Positions 24,186 to 33,677 of a DNA stretch of 64,000 nucleotides are shown one piece after another; within the stretch, counting starts at the first letter, position 1; every line of letters starts with the position of its first letter. The position numbers and the translations under genes are program-made. The notes below the pieces were generated by a model, which made no database searches, had not been told where the DNA came from, and saw nothing but the letters and a program-made list of their open reading frames with translations. Source of the DNA: Burkholderiales bacterium JOSHI_001 (lineage in GTDB: Bacteria; Pseudomonadota; Gammaproteobacteria; Burkholderiales; Burkholderiaceae_C); the NCBI GenBank assembly GCA_000244995.1, contig CM001438.1, positions 1,976,921-2,040,920 of the forward strand, given 5' to 3'.

Positions 24186-25418
24186 CTAAGCAATGAATCT
24201 TCGGACATTTCTTAAGAGCTTCAACTGACGATCTAGCTCTTCAATGCCTGGTGGCTGGTCAAGAAATTGAGCTACGTCTGCCAATGACGAGAACTCACCT
24301 GCGCGGGAAAGATGAAAGTTTAAAAGTGTCTCAACGAAGTTCTTGACTTGAAAGACTAAAGTTTCAATTTGCCAAGATTCTTTGCCTGTGTGAATTGCAT
24401 TATTCCTGTATGTTCGAAGATGATTAAGAGTCAGGCTTGCATAGTCATGATTCCGAAATAGAAAGGCTGATCGACGGACGGTGACTTTATGATTCTCTCC
24501 GAGCGTTGTTCCGGTGAGTAGTTCAAGTATCGACCAAAGTTGAAGAATTGAGCTATTCCAATCACTTAGATCCAGTGCTCTACTATAGCGAATAAGGGCC
24601 GCTTCGATTTGCGGTCGATATGGCAGTTTGCTGATGCTAGTCCGAACTCGCTTTGTGAAGAGCATCATATTTGCGATGCGCTGCGGCTGATGCCAGGGCC
24701 GCATTGGTTCTGTGAAATTGGGGTCGTACCACCATTCGTCCGTTGCTAGCCTACCGGATGGTAGATGAACGGTGTGTATTGGTCCAAGTCTGAACGAGTT
24801 GACTGGCTGCCGTCTTCCAGATGATATACGAATGCCAAGGCCGCGATTCAGCCACAAGTTCCAAATAGAGCGGAAAATATCGATTTGATCGAGTGCTATT
24901 GTTGCAGCTTCTTCTGGGTTTCTGGCAGAAACTATACATGATACTGCTGCATAGTTGTTCGGCGGGTGCCCATTAATGCTACGCGAGGCATCTAGAATTT
25001 TCTTTGCTCTTTCTGTGCCTGCTGTTTGCGATGACTTCCACCCGTATGTGATGTGACAGTCACTAGTCTTGACGATGATTGGGTTTTTCAGAGATCCAAT
25101 AGATATTGATGTTACTAATCTGAATCTCTTCTTTCTAGTTGCGAGATATGTGCGTTCGAGCCTATTTATTCGCTTCAATAGAGCTTCAGCCGTGACTTTG
25201 CCGTCAGCTGCGGTTTCAAAGCAGGCCTTGTTAATCAGCCTTCTTCCCTCTGACTCGGGTATTTCAGAATTTAGACGAACGAAGGTGTTTAGGATCGCAA
25301 GGTGCTCCGTATGCGCGAAGCCCTGAAAGGACACAGTGCCATCGCCTTGCAGTGTCTTTGTCTTCTCGATTAGCTCCGTCAATACGGACAAGTCAACTTC
25401 GCCTGAGTAAGTCGCCAT
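24186..25418 (-). CDS. HEPN-like (Apea-type) protein, 410 aa
   Basis: The largest cassette gene here and clearly more AT-rich than its neighbours, which implies separate origin. N-terminal 230 residues unrecognised, alpha/beta. The C-terminal third is helical: Y-S-R-A-L-D near residue 283, L-W-S-I-L-E-L-L near 296, then L-R-T-Y-R-N-N-A-I-H-T-G with an R-x4-H motif at about 338-343. R-x4-6-H is the catalytic motif of HEPN ribonucleases, and this arrangement matches Apea-like HEPN proteins seen in defence contexts. The activity is inferred only from the motif. No partner gene in the cassette. Confidence 0.6.
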   Translation of the reverse strand: MATYSGEVDLSVLTELIEKTKTLQGDGTVSFQGFAHTEHLAILNTFVRLNSEIPESEGRRLINKACFETAADGKVTAEALLKRINRLERTYLATRKKRFRLVTSISIGSLKNPIIVKTSDCHITYGWKSSQTAGTERAKKILDASRSINGHPPNNYAAVSCIVSARNPEEAATIALDQIDIFRSIWNLWLNRGLGIRISSGRRQPVNSFRLGPIHTVHLPSGRLATDEWWYDPNFTEPMRPWHQPQRIANMMLFTKRVRTSISKLPYRPQIEAALIRYSRALDLSDWNSSILQLWSILELLTGTTLGENHKVTVRRSAFLFRNHDYASLTLNHLRTYRNNAIHTGKESWQIETLVFQVKNFVETLLNFHLSRAGEFSSLADVAQFLDQPPGIEELDRQLKLLRNVRRFIA

Positions 25419-25429
25419 GCGTTTCTGAT

Positions 25430-25558
25430 GCCTAACGTTCGAGGTAAGGCGGGCCCTACAGCGGAGCGTGTAAGCCCCGCGCAGGACGATGAATATTTTG
25501 GCCTGCGCGGGGCTTGCACGCGCAGCTGTTGGGGCTCGCCTTGACCGAGGGGTTAGGC
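25430..25558 (-). repeat. attC, type A
   Basis: Core GCGCAGG; carries the stop of the DUF6933 gene. Confidence 0.92.
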
Positions 25559-26071
25559 CGCACTTTGGGCTGCCTCGATGGCTTGCCTTGCTTGAAACAG
25601 AGACAGAGCTTGTTCTGACGGGAACGCAAACTCTATGGCCCCGCTGGGCATATTAGCGAGTTGCATGGCGCGTTCCCCTAGCGACAAGGACGTGTCGCTT
25701 GCGCAACCGTCCTGCAGATGGAACATGAAGTCGTTTAGCGAGCCTAGTACTTTGCGGCTTTCCGTCTTTGCGAACACGCTCTGAGACATCTCTCTCGTCT
25801 CAGCGTGAACAAGATGCGCGGGCACGCCTATGCGTGTCAACATGATTTCAACCGCTTCGGTAAGGCGCAAAGGAAAGGCCTTTAGGTCTTTGGCTGCAAC
25901 TACGACGGGAAGTAGCGTCTTTTCGGAGATGCACAGCACCAGATGATGAGGTCTGGTAATCAAGACGTTTGCATACCAGTCCCCAAGCACCGTTGTAGTT
26001 GGGGACGGAGCCGGGTTGACAACTAAGTTGCCACGGACAAGTAGCTTCTTCGTACATCGGATTGCAAACAC
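25553..26071 (-). CDS. DUF6933-like protein
   Basis: 172 residues. The start I-R-C-T-K-K-L-L, G-D-W-Y-A-N-V-L near residue 30 and L-V-L-C-I-S-E-K-T-L-L-P-V-V near 44 match the DUF6933 pattern found in mobile regions. Function unknown; no membrane segment. Confidence 0.65.
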   Translation of the reverse strand: MFAIRCTKKLLVRGNLVVNPAPSPTTTVLGDWYANVLITRPHHLVLCISEKTLLPVVVAAKDLKAFPLRLTEAVEIMLTRIGVPAHLVHAETREMSQSVFAKTESRKVLGSLNDFMFHLQDGCASDTSLSLGERAMQLANMPSGAIEFAFPSEQALSLFQARQAIEAAQSAA

Positions 26072-26087
26072 GGGCGGTTCCTGTGCG

Positions 26088-26216
26088 GCCTAACGTTCGA
26101 GGTAAGGCGGGACCTACAGCGGAGTGTGTAAGCCCCGGGACGGACGATGATAACTTTGGCCGTTCCGGGGCTTGCACACGCAGCTGTTGGGGCTCGCCTT
26201 GACCGAGGGGTTAGGC
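26088..26216 (-). repeat. attC, type A
   Basis: GCGGAGTGTG / CACACGCAGC arm variant. Confidence 0.92.
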
Positions 26217-26299
26217 CGCATTCGTGTTGCGATTGCGTGGCAGCTACCTGGCACTTGTGGGAGGGGTGATGATTCTTGCTCGTGGCTTTTGGCGCAGCG

Positions 26300-26650
26300 T
26301 TAGTGCCAGCCGCGATGTACTTTGGCGAAGATACAGTCTCCTGCCCACACGCAGCCGGCGTAGGCACCCAGGAAAGGTACTGCCATGAGGGCAAAGCCGT
26401 AGGTCACCAGTACCACAGGTAGACATAGAAGCGAGATTCCAGCCAATGCTGCCAAGGCGCTACGGGCGCCCCCGCTTGCACCGAATGCGATGCTGCTTAC
26501 GCCGCCAAGGGCAAAGCCGTACAGCATGACGCTGACCCCCAGAGCAGGGTAGCTCAGCCCGGCGGTGAATTTGTAGAGAAGCATCGGCCCGACAAAGCTA
26601 CCAATGCAGGTGGCGAGGAATTGGCGGGTGATGCGATGGAATGGTGCCAC
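26300..26650 (-). CDS. Membrane protein, 116 aa, three to four TM segments
   Basis: Hydrophobic segments near residues 10-30, 35-55, 60-80 and 83-103, Gly/Ala-rich. Not recognised. Starts six bases after the preceding attC. Confidence 0.55.
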   Translation of the reverse strand: MAPFHRITRQFLATCIGSFVGPMLLYKFTAGLSYPALGVSVMLYGFALGGVSSIAFGASGGARSALAALAGISLLCLPVVLVTYGFALMAVPFLGAYAGCVWAGDCIFAKVHRGWH

Positions 26651-26655
26651 ATGCG

Positions 26656-26784
26656 GCCTAACGTTCGAGGTAAGGCGGGCCCTACAGCGGAGCGTGTAAG
26701 GCCCGGCAGGGACGATGATAACTTTGGCCCAGCCGGGCCTTACATGCGCAGCTGTTGGGGCTCGCCTTGACCGAGGGGTTAGGC
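26656..26784 (-). repeat. attC, type A
   Basis: Carries the stop of the HEAT-repeat gene. Confidence 0.92.
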
Positions 26785-27180
26785 GTCACCTGCGTCCGCT
26801 GTGGAGAGCGAATATGCCAGTGGATGACTGGCAAACTCGCCATTCATGAAGACTCTGATGTCGGCGACGACCTCCCTGGCGGTTTGGCGCACTTGTAGTT
26901 CGGGGTCGTTCAAAGCGCGCTGTACGGCCGGCAGAGCCAAGTCCAGATTCAGCCTCCGCGTTGTTCTCGCGATGTGTGAAAGGCCGAGCATAGCGTTGGC
27001 GCGTACTTGCCCAGATGGATGAAGTGTGAGCCTCTGACAAATGGTCTGTGCCCACTCCGGTCCGCAATCGGGAGCATTCATCCCTACAACAATGGGTACG
27101 TAGAGCACTTCGACCGGATCCCCATTGGCAAGGACTCGATCTAAATCATCGCTTGTCCAACCGTCGCGGAATGGGCCCAT
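26779..27180 (-). CDS. HEAT-repeat protein
   Basis: 133 residues of helical repeats: H-P-S-G-Q-V-R-A-N-A-M-L-G-L-S-H-I-A and L-N-D-P-E-L-Q-V-R-Q-T-A-R-E-V-V-A-D-I show the D/S-P-x-x-x-V-R-x-x-A HEAT signature. Probably a protein-protein interaction scaffold. Confidence 0.8.
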   Translation of the reverse strand: MGPFRDGWTSDDLDRVLANGDPVEVLYVPIVVGMNAPDCGPEWAQTICQRLTLHPSGQVRANAMLGLSHIARTTRRLNLDLALPAVQRALNDPELQVRQTAREVVADIRVFMNGEFASHPLAYSLSTADAGDA

Positions 27181-27185
27181 GTGAC

Positions 27186-27314
27186 GCCTAACGTTCGAGG
27201 TAAGGCGGGCCCTACAGCGGAGCGTGTAAGCCCCGCGCAGGACGATGATGAATATGGCCTGCGCGGGGCTTGCACGCGCAGCTGTTGGGGCTCGCCTTGA
27301 CCGAGGGGTTAGGC
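27186..27314 (-). repeat. attC, type A
   Basis: Core GCGCAGG; carries the stop of the DUF1801 gene. Confidence 0.92.
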
Positions 27315-27737
27315 GGCACTTCTTGCTGCATTGCTGCGTTTGACATGGTACGTGAGCGAGGCCGCGACACAGAAAGCCACTGAGTCCTTTGGCAAATTCT
27401 TGTCCAGTTGGAAGACAAGCGCTCGATTGCCTTCAAACTGGAAGTCGTGGGGGAACATCTTGCGAAAGCTCCCGACCAGGCTTGTCTGGCAGTTGAAGTA
27501 CAGGGCGTAGGTGCTTGGACTCTTCGCCTTCCAGTCCATTCGAACGGTGCTACCGGCCTTGTTCCTGGTGACATAGGCCGGCTCGCCCCATTTCAGTGTT
27601 TCTTCGACTTCGCCAGCGCCTGGTGTTTCCGCTGCGGTCCTGAGCACAAGCTCCCGTAAGGCCAGCATCCTGGGCTTCACGTGTGGCGGATAGGATTCGA
27701 ACCGATCCGCTACGGCCTTGTGTTGAAACGGCGTCAT
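27309..27737 (-). CDS. DUF1801 (YdhG-like) protein
   Basis: 142 residues. Family marks: L-R-E-L-V-L-R-T-A near residue 27, E-E-T-L-K-W-G-E-P-A-Y near 44-54, Y-A-L-Y-F-N-C near 76, and A-L-V-F-Q-L-D near 105. Small soluble alpha/beta protein of unknown function. Confidence 0.85.
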   Translation of the reverse strand: MTPFQHKAVADRFESYPPHVKPRMLALRELVLRTAAETPGAGEVEETLKWGEPAYVTRNKAGSTVRMDWKAKSPSTYALYFNCQTSLVGSFRKMFPHDFQFEGNRALVFQLDKNLPKDSVAFCVAASLTYHVKRSNAARSAA

Positions 27738-27769
27738 GGTCTTGGCATGCTCCGGATTCTGCTTGTGCC

Positions 27770-27898
27770 GCCTAACGTTCGAGGTAAGGCGGGCCCTACA
27801 GCGGAGCGTGTAAGCCCCGGAGCGGACGATGATAACTTTGGCCGTTCCGGGGCTTGCACGCGGAGCTGTTGGGGCTCGCCTTGACCGAGGGGTTAGGC
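27770..27898 (-). repeat. attC, type A
   Basis: Right inner arm CACGCGGAGC. Confidence 0.92.
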
Positions 27899-28053
27899 AT
27901 CACCCTTCCGCCAATTCATACAGGATCTGTTGTTTTGAGACTGCGTACAACCCTTCGCTCAACAACCTTCAGCGCCGCTGTCCCAAAGCAGAGCCCGCTG
28001 AGCGCTCCGAATGGCAGCTGGGAAATAGTGAGCCAAAGCGCATCCCACCGCTG

Positions 28054-28266
28054 TCACTTCTGACCTGAAAGCGACGAGTCAATTACAAGGCCGATGAGCA
28101 GGCCGATAGCCATGCTGAACAAGACCGAATATCCGGTAGTTCGACCAAGAGCCTTTGGGGGGGATTCGCTCTTGATGCCAACGACGAACGCGAGCGCTCC
28201 ACCGAGGATCGGAGCACCATACATTGCCACTGACTCAAGCAGGTCGATCGATTCCGTTGAAAGCAT
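28054..28266 (-). CDS. Small membrane protein, 70 aa
   Basis: Two helices (residues 15-31 and 46-64). Not recognised. A 155-bp 3' stretch (27899-28053) between stop and attC holds no gene I can support. Confidence 0.55.
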   Translation of the reverse strand: MLSTESIDLLESVAMYGAPILGGALAFVVGIKSESPPKALGRTTGYSVLFSMAIGLLIGLVIDSSLSGQK

Positions 28267-28295
28267 GCTCGTTGCCGCGAAAGTGTGCTTGTGAT

Positions 28296-28424
28296 GCCTA
28301 ACGTTTGAATTAACGCGGGCCCGGCAGCTGGCCGGGCATGACCTGGATGGGACGATAGCCGATTTGGCGCAGGCAGGGCAGGCCCGGCCAGCTGTTGGGG
28401 CTCGCGTTGAATGAAGGGTTAGGC
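28296..28424 (-). repeat. attC, type B
   Basis: Belongs to SC7. Confidence 0.92.
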
Positions 28425-28879
28425 ACCGCTCGTGCCCGCCGCGCGATTGGCCGGGCCTTTGTGGAACTCGCTCGCGGTGTTTGGATGGGTGAACTGACCG
28501 TTGCAGTACAGCCTTCGGGCCTTGCCCAGCAGCCGGCGGTACGAGAGCTGCCTTGGGCATGGGCTGCGAAGCAGCCGATGCAGAGGGGAGGGCTGTTTGG
28601 CACAACGTGACAAGCAGCCGCACGGCCTGGCCACTTGGTTCCGAAGCGCTTGGTGCCGCAAATTGCGGCGTAGCATTTTGGAGTTTCTCGTGTTGCCGCC
28701 TTCGCCGTGACGATTGACCCGCCGCAGCTGCGATGCAGCTTGCCTTCGTTCTTGGCTGCGGCTTGCCGCAGCCGCCCCTGGCCAACTACGCAGGTCATGC
28801 CCGAAGAGATGGCCAGCATTTGCATTTGCCTTGCGGTGATGGCTGGGCGATGCGATGTGCGCATGCTTGTCTTCGCGGT
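28425..28879 (-). other. ORF-less structured cassette SC7
   Basis: Most divergent SC member. Hairpin C has GTGACAA (one pair lost) and the junction base is T instead of G. Confidence 0.7.
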
Positions 28880-29008
28880 GCCTAACGTTTGAATTAACGC
28901 GGGCCCGACAGCTGGCCGGGCATGACATGACTGCGACGATAGCCGATTTGGCGCAGGCAGGGCAGGCCCGGCCAGCTGTTGGGGCTCGCGTTGAATGAAG
29001 GGTTAGGC
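28880..29008 (-). repeat. attC, type B
   Basis: Belongs to SC8. Confidence 0.92.
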
Positions 29009-29457
29009 ACCGCTCTTGCCAGCCGCGCGTTTGGCCGGGCCTTTGTGGAACTCGCTCTCGGTGGTTGCTTGGAAGAGCTGAAGGCCGAAGTACCGCTGTG
29101 AGGCCGTGCCAGCCAGCCGGTGACCCGAGGGCCGCCCCGGGCATGGGCTGCGAAGCAGCCGATGCAGAAGGGAAGGCTGGTTGGCACAACGTGCCAAGCA
29201 GCCGCACGGCCTTGCCGAATGTGGCCGAAGCGCGCGGTCGTGAACCTTGCGGCTTGGTGTTTGGCCATTTCTCTTCTTGCTGACGCCTCGATGCTGATGA
29301 TTGCGCCGAGCCTGGGCTGAAGCGTGAGCTGTGTCTTGGCCGCGGCTTTCCGCGGCATCTTCTTGCCAATTGCGCGGACCGAGTTCTCGGAGGGAACCTG
29401 CATTCCCCCTGCGGTGGTGGCTACTCGATGCAGCTTGGGCATGCCAGCTTTCGCGGT
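29009..29457 (-). other. ORF-less structured cassette SC8
   Basis: Near-identical to SC5. Confidence 0.75.
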
Positions 29458-29586
29458 GCCTAACGTTCGAGGTAAGGCGGGCCCTACAGCGGAGCGCGTA
29501 AGTCCCGCAGGGGACGATGATGAATTTGGCCCCTGCGGGGCTTGCGTGCGCAGCTGTTGGGGCTCGCCTTGACCGAGGGGTTAGGC
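29458..29586 (-). repeat. attC, type A
   Basis: Core CCCGCAGGGG / CCCCTGCGGG, compensated relative to other type A cores. Confidence 0.92.
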
Positions 29587-29602
29587 CGCGCTTTACGAAC
29601 GA

Positions 29603-30004
29603 CTAGAACCACATGTCCTTGACGCACTTGCCATCGTCCGGGCGGCTCTCCCAAGAGTCTAAGCCGTCAAAGTGCCGGATAGGTACGTTCTCAATTGGTC
29701 CAGGCTCAGTGAGTCTGAGATTGACCGCGACGCGCCTCTTGCCTTGCTCGTTCGTGCCGAGCCCCCGCCAGTGACTGACATTTCCGCAGGCTGGACAAAA
29801 GTTGAAGCTCAGGGAGTCTCCGCGGACGAACGCAGTCGTTTGGCCTGAGAGGGTAACTTCTTCTCCCTCCCAGCCATAGGCCCACAGTGTTCCGTAGCGC
29901 CTACACGCGGTGCAACTGCATGCGGTGGCGGATGTCGGGATGCTGCTCAAGTTCCAACGAACGGAGCCGCAAAGGCAAGTTCCTTCAAGCATGTCAGACC
30001 TCAT
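29603..30004 (-). CDS. GFA-family (glutathione-dependent formaldehyde-activating-like) protein
   Basis: 133 residues. Zinc sites: G-T-C-L-C-G-S-V-R near residues 8-16, C-S-C-T-A-C-R near 29-35, and F-C-P-A-C-G-N near 68-74. These are the CENP-V/GFA zinc-binding motifs. True enzymatic activity in this large family is rarely shown. One of four GFA cassettes in the window. Confidence 0.88.
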   Translation of the reverse strand: MRSDMLEGTCLCGSVRWNLSSIPTSATACSCTACRRYGTLWAYGWEGEEVTLSGQTTAFVRGDSLSFNFCPACGNVSHWRGLGTNEQGKRRVAVNLRLTEPGPIENVPIRHFDGLDSWESRPDDGKCVKDMWF

Positions 30005-30070
30005 GATTGCGACGAGAGGGTTGGGTGCAAAGAGTGTGCGCTGGCGAGGACGAGGTGCGGGTTTCGCGCG

Positions 30071-30199
30071 GCCTAACGTTCGAGGTAAGGCGGGCCCTTC
30101 AGCGGAGCGTGTAAGCCCCGGAGCGGACGATGATGACTTTGGCCGTTCCGGGGCTTGCACGCTCCGCTGTTGGGGCTCGCCTTGACCGAGGGGTTAGGC
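30071..30199 (-). repeat. attC, type A, extended pairing GCGGAGCGTG / CACGCTCCGC
   Basis: The inner stem is perfectly complementary, unlike the usual CACGCGCAGC partner. Confidence 0.92.
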
Positions 30200-30643
30200 A
30201 GCACTTTCGCCCCCGTTGAGGTACTTGACCAGGATGTATTTGACTATGCCATGCGGGTAGATGGCCAACTCTGAGACCTTGTTGAAGCCAAGGGAGACGT
30301 ACAGACCCGGGGCCTGGAAGCTGAAAGTCTCTAGGAAGAGTGCCGAACAGCCCTTGGTCTCTGCGAAGCTCTGGAAGCTTTCGACGAGTGACGTACCTAC
30401 CCCACTTCGCCGATGCGCAGGGTGAACCCAAAGTTGCTGCAGTTCTGCACATTTGCCCCAACGCCTACCAACTGCACCACCGAGAAGCGTGCCGTCCTCT
30501 CTTCTGGCGAAGCAGGCGATTGGACTTACCTCGTGGAGCGGTGCCGCCGCACTGTTTGACGCGCCAAGGCCCTCGTCGACTGCTGCGCAGTCGTCTGGCG
30601 GCGGCTCATCATGAGCTGTGACGTGGAAGGGCTCCATTTGCAT
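30194..30643 (-). CDS. GNAT acetyltransferase (paralogue of 45394-45837)
   Basis: 149 residues with motif A L-W-V-H-P-A-H-R-R-S-G-V-G (residues 70-82) and a motif B region F-S-F-Q-A-P-G-L-Y-V-S-L-G-F. About nine tenths identical to the protein at 45394. Acceptor unknown. ATG at 30643 or 30637. Confidence 0.9.
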   Translation of the reverse strand: MQMEPFHVTAHDEPPPDDCAAVDEGLGASNSAAAPLHEVSPIACFARREDGTLLGGAVGRRWGKCAELQQLWVHPAHRRSGVGTSLVESFQSFAETKGCSALFLETFSFQAPGLYVSLGFNKVSELAIYPHGIVKYILVKYLNGGESAA

Positions 30644-30652
30644 TCTGGTGCT

Positions 30653-30781
30653 GCCTAACGTTCGAGGTAAGGCGGGCCCTACAGCGGAGCGTGTAAGGCC
30701 CGGCAGGGACGATGATAACTTTGGCCCAGCCGGGCCTTACACGCGCAGCTGTTGGGGCTCGCCTTGACCGAGGGGTTAGGC
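30653..30781 (-). repeat. attC, type A
   Basis: Carries the stop of the next membrane protein. Confidence 0.92.
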
Positions 30782-31174
30782 GTCATCGTGCACCAATTTC
30801 ATTGACTTCTTCATTCGAGCGGCTTCCTCGGGGGTGAGCAGCTTCACGTATGGTTGTCCTTCTTCATTCGCCACGTACATGAAGTACTGACCGCTTACTG
30901 TCTTTGCCAGGAGCGTCAGCGAGTAGCTCAGGACTCGGCCTGTCTGAAAAGTGCCTGACTCACTCTCTGCAACTATTTGCGATTTCTCGCCCTTGATGGA
31001 AGGGTGGCCTGACGCGGAAGATGCCGTGTAGGCTCTAAACCGGCGAAGCTCTCGCTCCCTTCGTTCTCGACCTTCTCCAAGAGACATCCACCTTCGCGTG
31101 CCTAGCCAAATCGCAAAGGCAAAGAAGGTGAACAGCGCGACAGCCGCTCCGATGGAAAGAAGTAGGGACTGCAC
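30776..31174 (-). CDS. Single-TM anchored hypothetical protein, 132 aa
   Basis: No ATG lies between attC and the coding region; the likely start is GTG 31174, 25 bp after attC, just before a membrane helix (residues 3-25). A basic stretch (R-E-R-R-E-R-E-L-R-R-F-R) and a beta-rich C-terminal domain follow. Not recognised. Confidence 0.55.
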   Translation of the reverse strand: MQSLLLSIGAAVALFTFFAFAIWLGTRRWMSLGEGRERRERELRRFRAYTASSASGHPSIKGEKSQIVAESESGTFQTGRVLSYSLTLLAKTVSGQYFMYVANEEGQPYVKLLTPEEAARMKKSMKLVHDDA

Positions 31175-31198
31175 TGCGATGCTCGGCTTGTGTATGAC

Positions 31199-31327
31199 GC
31201 CTAACGTTCGAGGTAAGGCGGGCCCTACAGCGGAGCGTGTAAGGCCCGGGACGGACGATGATAACTTTGGCCGTTCCGGGCCTTGCACGCGCAGCTGTTG
31301 GGGCTCGCCTTGACCGAGGGGTTAGGC
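31199..31327 (-). repeat. attC, type A
   Basis: Core GGGACGG / CCGTTCC. Confidence 0.92.
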
Positions 31328-31367
31328 GCCGCTTTTGCCGCTTGGTGCATGACCGAACTCCTTGACC

Positions 31368-31688
31368 TTAAGTGGCGGTGGTGAGCTTAAGCCCAACTAT
31401 GCCGGCGACGATGAGCGCCAGGCTCGCCAGGCGCCCAGGGTTGGAAGGCTCGCCAAACAGGATGATTCCAAGTATCGCGGTGCCTACTGCTCCGACGCCA
31501 ACCCAAACTGCGTAAGAGGTGCCAACAGGCAGAGTTTTCATGGCTATGCCGAGAAGGACCACACTTCCGGCCATGGCGCCAAGGGTAAGGGCGCTAGGCA
31601 GGACACGAGTGAAACCCTCTGTGTACTTGAGGCCGATGGCCCAGCCTACCTCCAGCAACCCCGCGACAAGCAAGAGAACCCATGCCAT
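31368..31688 (-). CDS. sugE: SMR-family efflux protein, SugE/Gdx type
   Basis: 106 residues, four membrane helices. The helix-1 motif [13 protein letters not shown] holds the essential Glu13 (H+/substrate site), and W-A-x-G-L-K-Y-T plus [13 protein letters not shown] place it in the SugE/Gdx branch (guanidinium/H+ antiport) rather than EmrE/Qac proper. Relatives occur in clinical integrons as sug or qac cassettes. Functions as an antiparallel dimer. Confidence 0.88.
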   Translation of the reverse strand: MAWVLLLVAGLLEVGWAIGLKYTEGFTRVLPSALTLGAMAGSVVLLGIAMKTLPVGTSYAVWVGVGAVGTAILGIILFGEPSNPGRLASLALIVAGIVGLKLTTAT

Positions 31689-31786
31689 GCAACCGCTCCA
31701 ATACGAACCAGAAGGCGATTGTGACTAAAGGCTGGGTCTCCCACTCAGACTTGCGCGCTGAAGGTTCGCGTGGGTGTGTTTGCGGC

Positions 31787-31915
31787 GCCTAACGTTTGAA
31801 ATAACGCGGGCCCAGCGGGTGGCCGGGCATGACCTGGATGGGACGATAACTGAAGTGGCCCAGGAAGGGCAGGCCCGGCCAGCCGTTGGGGCTCGCGTTG
31901 AATGAAGGGTTAGGC
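31787..31915 (-). repeat. attC, type B
   Basis: Left arm GTTTGAAATAACGCG, one base off; belongs to N1. Confidence 0.9.
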
Positions 31916-32294
31916 GATGCTCGCAGCGCCAGACCGAAGCCACCGATGTGGCGGCTGGCTGGGCCTGGCGCCCGCAAGGGCGCCTCAGCCGCGCTGCACG
32001 GCGCTGGCAAGGCGAACTGCTCGCCCGATTCGCGGCGGCTTGTTGAACTGACCGAACATGAAGGCTCCCATCCGTTGGGCGCTGCGCAGGCCACAGTGGC
32101 TGTGTTTGCGATTGATGCGAAAGCGCTCTGCTGGCTCCTCAACGCAGCGGCCTGATGTGTTTCGGGTTCTTGCTCGACGCTCGGTACCGATTGCCACACC
32201 CTTGGCCTGCATTGGCGAAGCAAGATCAGGCATTGGCTGTTTGCGCGCCTGGTTCGATGGAATTCGGGACGTGGCATGAGGGGCGCGCTGCGTT
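31916..32294 (-). other. ORF-less cassette N1
   Basis: Hairpin A at 31967-31984: GGCGCCC-GCAA-GGGCGCC with a GNRA-type loop on the plus strand. The minus-strand 5' block is shared with N0, N3 and N4. No supported gene. Confidence 0.55.
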
Positions 32295-32423
32295 GCCTAA
32301 CGTTTGAATTAACGCGGGCCCGATGGCTGGCCGGGCATGACCTGGCTGCGACGATAACCGAAGTGACGCAGGCAGGGCAGGCCCGGCCAGCCGTTGGGGC
32401 TCGCGTTGAATGAAGGGTTAGGC
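32295..32423 (-). repeat. attC, type B
   Basis: Core CTGGCTGCGACGATAACCG; belongs to N2. Confidence 0.9.
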
Positions 32424-32821
32424 CACGCTGCACGATTGGTGAACGAAGGCTCGGTGTGGCGGCTGGCTGGGACTGGCGCACGCCAGTGCGCGTGCAACCT
32501 TGCGAGGTGAACTGACCGCTGCCTTTGGGAACGGAAGCTGACAGGCCGCGAGATGAGCGCCGTTTGCAGAGAACGGCCGCCTCGCCGAAGCGAGTGAGCA
32601 GAAAGACCTTGCCTTGAAGCCGTGATGCGCGGCAAGGATGCTGCACTACTGACGATGCGAACTGGACGGCCTGTGAGGCTGGCTTTTAGAGCCTGCTCGG
32701 AGCGCACCGTTGCTTCGTTGGCGAAAGAACGGAAGTTGACCTGCGGGCCGACGCCACGGCGTGCTGACGTTGCACCTTGAATTTCAACCCATGATTTCAT
32801 GAGGATGCGTACCGACGCGTG
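32424..32821 (-). other. Cassette N2 without a firm gene
   Basis: The first 45 bases match the tail of cassettes M1/M2, then a GGCGCA/TGCGC hairpin. A minus frame from ATG 32800 is open for over 100 codons but runs through the attC and shows no domain. Confidence 0.45.
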
Positions 32822-32950
32822 GCCTAACGTTTGAGGTAAGGCGGGCCCTACAGCGGAGCGCGTAAGGCCCGGAGCGGACGATGATGACTTTGGCCGTTCC
32901 GGGCCTTGCGCGCGCAGCTGTTGGGGCTCGCCTTGACCGAGGGGTTAGGC
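32822..32950 (-). repeat. attC, type A
   Basis: Left arm GTTTGAGGTAAGGCG; carries the stop of the next gene. Confidence 0.92.
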
Positions 32951-33667
32951 CGCACTTTTCGGCACTGACCAGAAGGCCTTGCTTGCCCTTGTAAGTTGCT
33001 CATCGAGCATTTCCCACGCGAATCCGGCGTTCCGGATCACGAGACCCAGATCCTCGACGATTGACTGCATCGTGTCGATTGCGCGGCGAATGTCTGACCA
33101 CTTTACGCCCAGTGTTCCGATGTCTACGAACTGGTACTTGTCCGCGACCAGATGCACCTCTGTATGTGCGGCGACTTTGTCTCTGATGGTCAAGAACCCT
33201 GCGAGATAGGGTTCCTGTGAAAGCGTGACCCAATTTCCTCTGAGGCGAGCCATGATCTCGGAGAACTGGGCTCTTCGTCCAGCTTGTTGTCGAGCTTCCA
33301 TCCGCTTCAACGCTTCGATGATTTCAGGATCAGTTTCTATTTCAACGGACGGTGATTCCCAGATGGCAAACCTCTGCTCAAAGGTCTTGCAGACAGTCAT
33401 GTCTTCGAGTGCTGCCATTAGACCCTTGATGCTCGGTGTTCGTTTGTCCGAGTCAAGCGTGAGCTTGGCTATGTCCTGCGCGCAGGACAGAAAGAGAGAG
33501 TGCCTCAGCGTCAAGAACCCACGTGCCTGAGCGCCAGAGCCACGCAACTTTGGAACTTCCGGATCGAACAGCATCGGCTCCAGAAGCGAGTAACGCTCTC
33601 GAAGGCGAATAAACGCGTCAAGTAGATGGCGTGCGTGGGCTTCAAGCTTTTCGGCTTGCGACGGCAT
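32945..33667 (-). CDS. Helical HEPN-like / AbiU2-type protein
   Basis: 240 residues, almost all helical, no membrane segment. L-T-I-R-D-K-V-A-A-H-T-E at about residues 159-170 contains R-x5-H of the HEPN type in the position where AbiU2-like proteins carry it. Abortive-infection role is an inference from the fold pattern only. A compact cassette: starts 10 bp after one attC and stops inside the next. Confidence 0.5.
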   Translation of the reverse strand: MPSQAEKLEAHARHLLDAFIRLRERYSLLEPMLFDPEVPKLRGSGAQARGFLTLRHSLFLSCAQDIAKLTLDSDKRTPSIKGLMAALEDMTVCKTFEQRFAIWESPSVEIETDPEIIEALKRMEARQQAGRRAQFSEIMARLRGNWVTLSQEPYLAGFLTIRDKVAAHTEVHLVADKYQFVDIGTLGVKWSDIRRAIDTMQSIVEDLGLVIRNAGFAWEMLDEQLTRASKAFWSVPKSAA

Positions 33668-33677
33668 GTTTTGTGCG

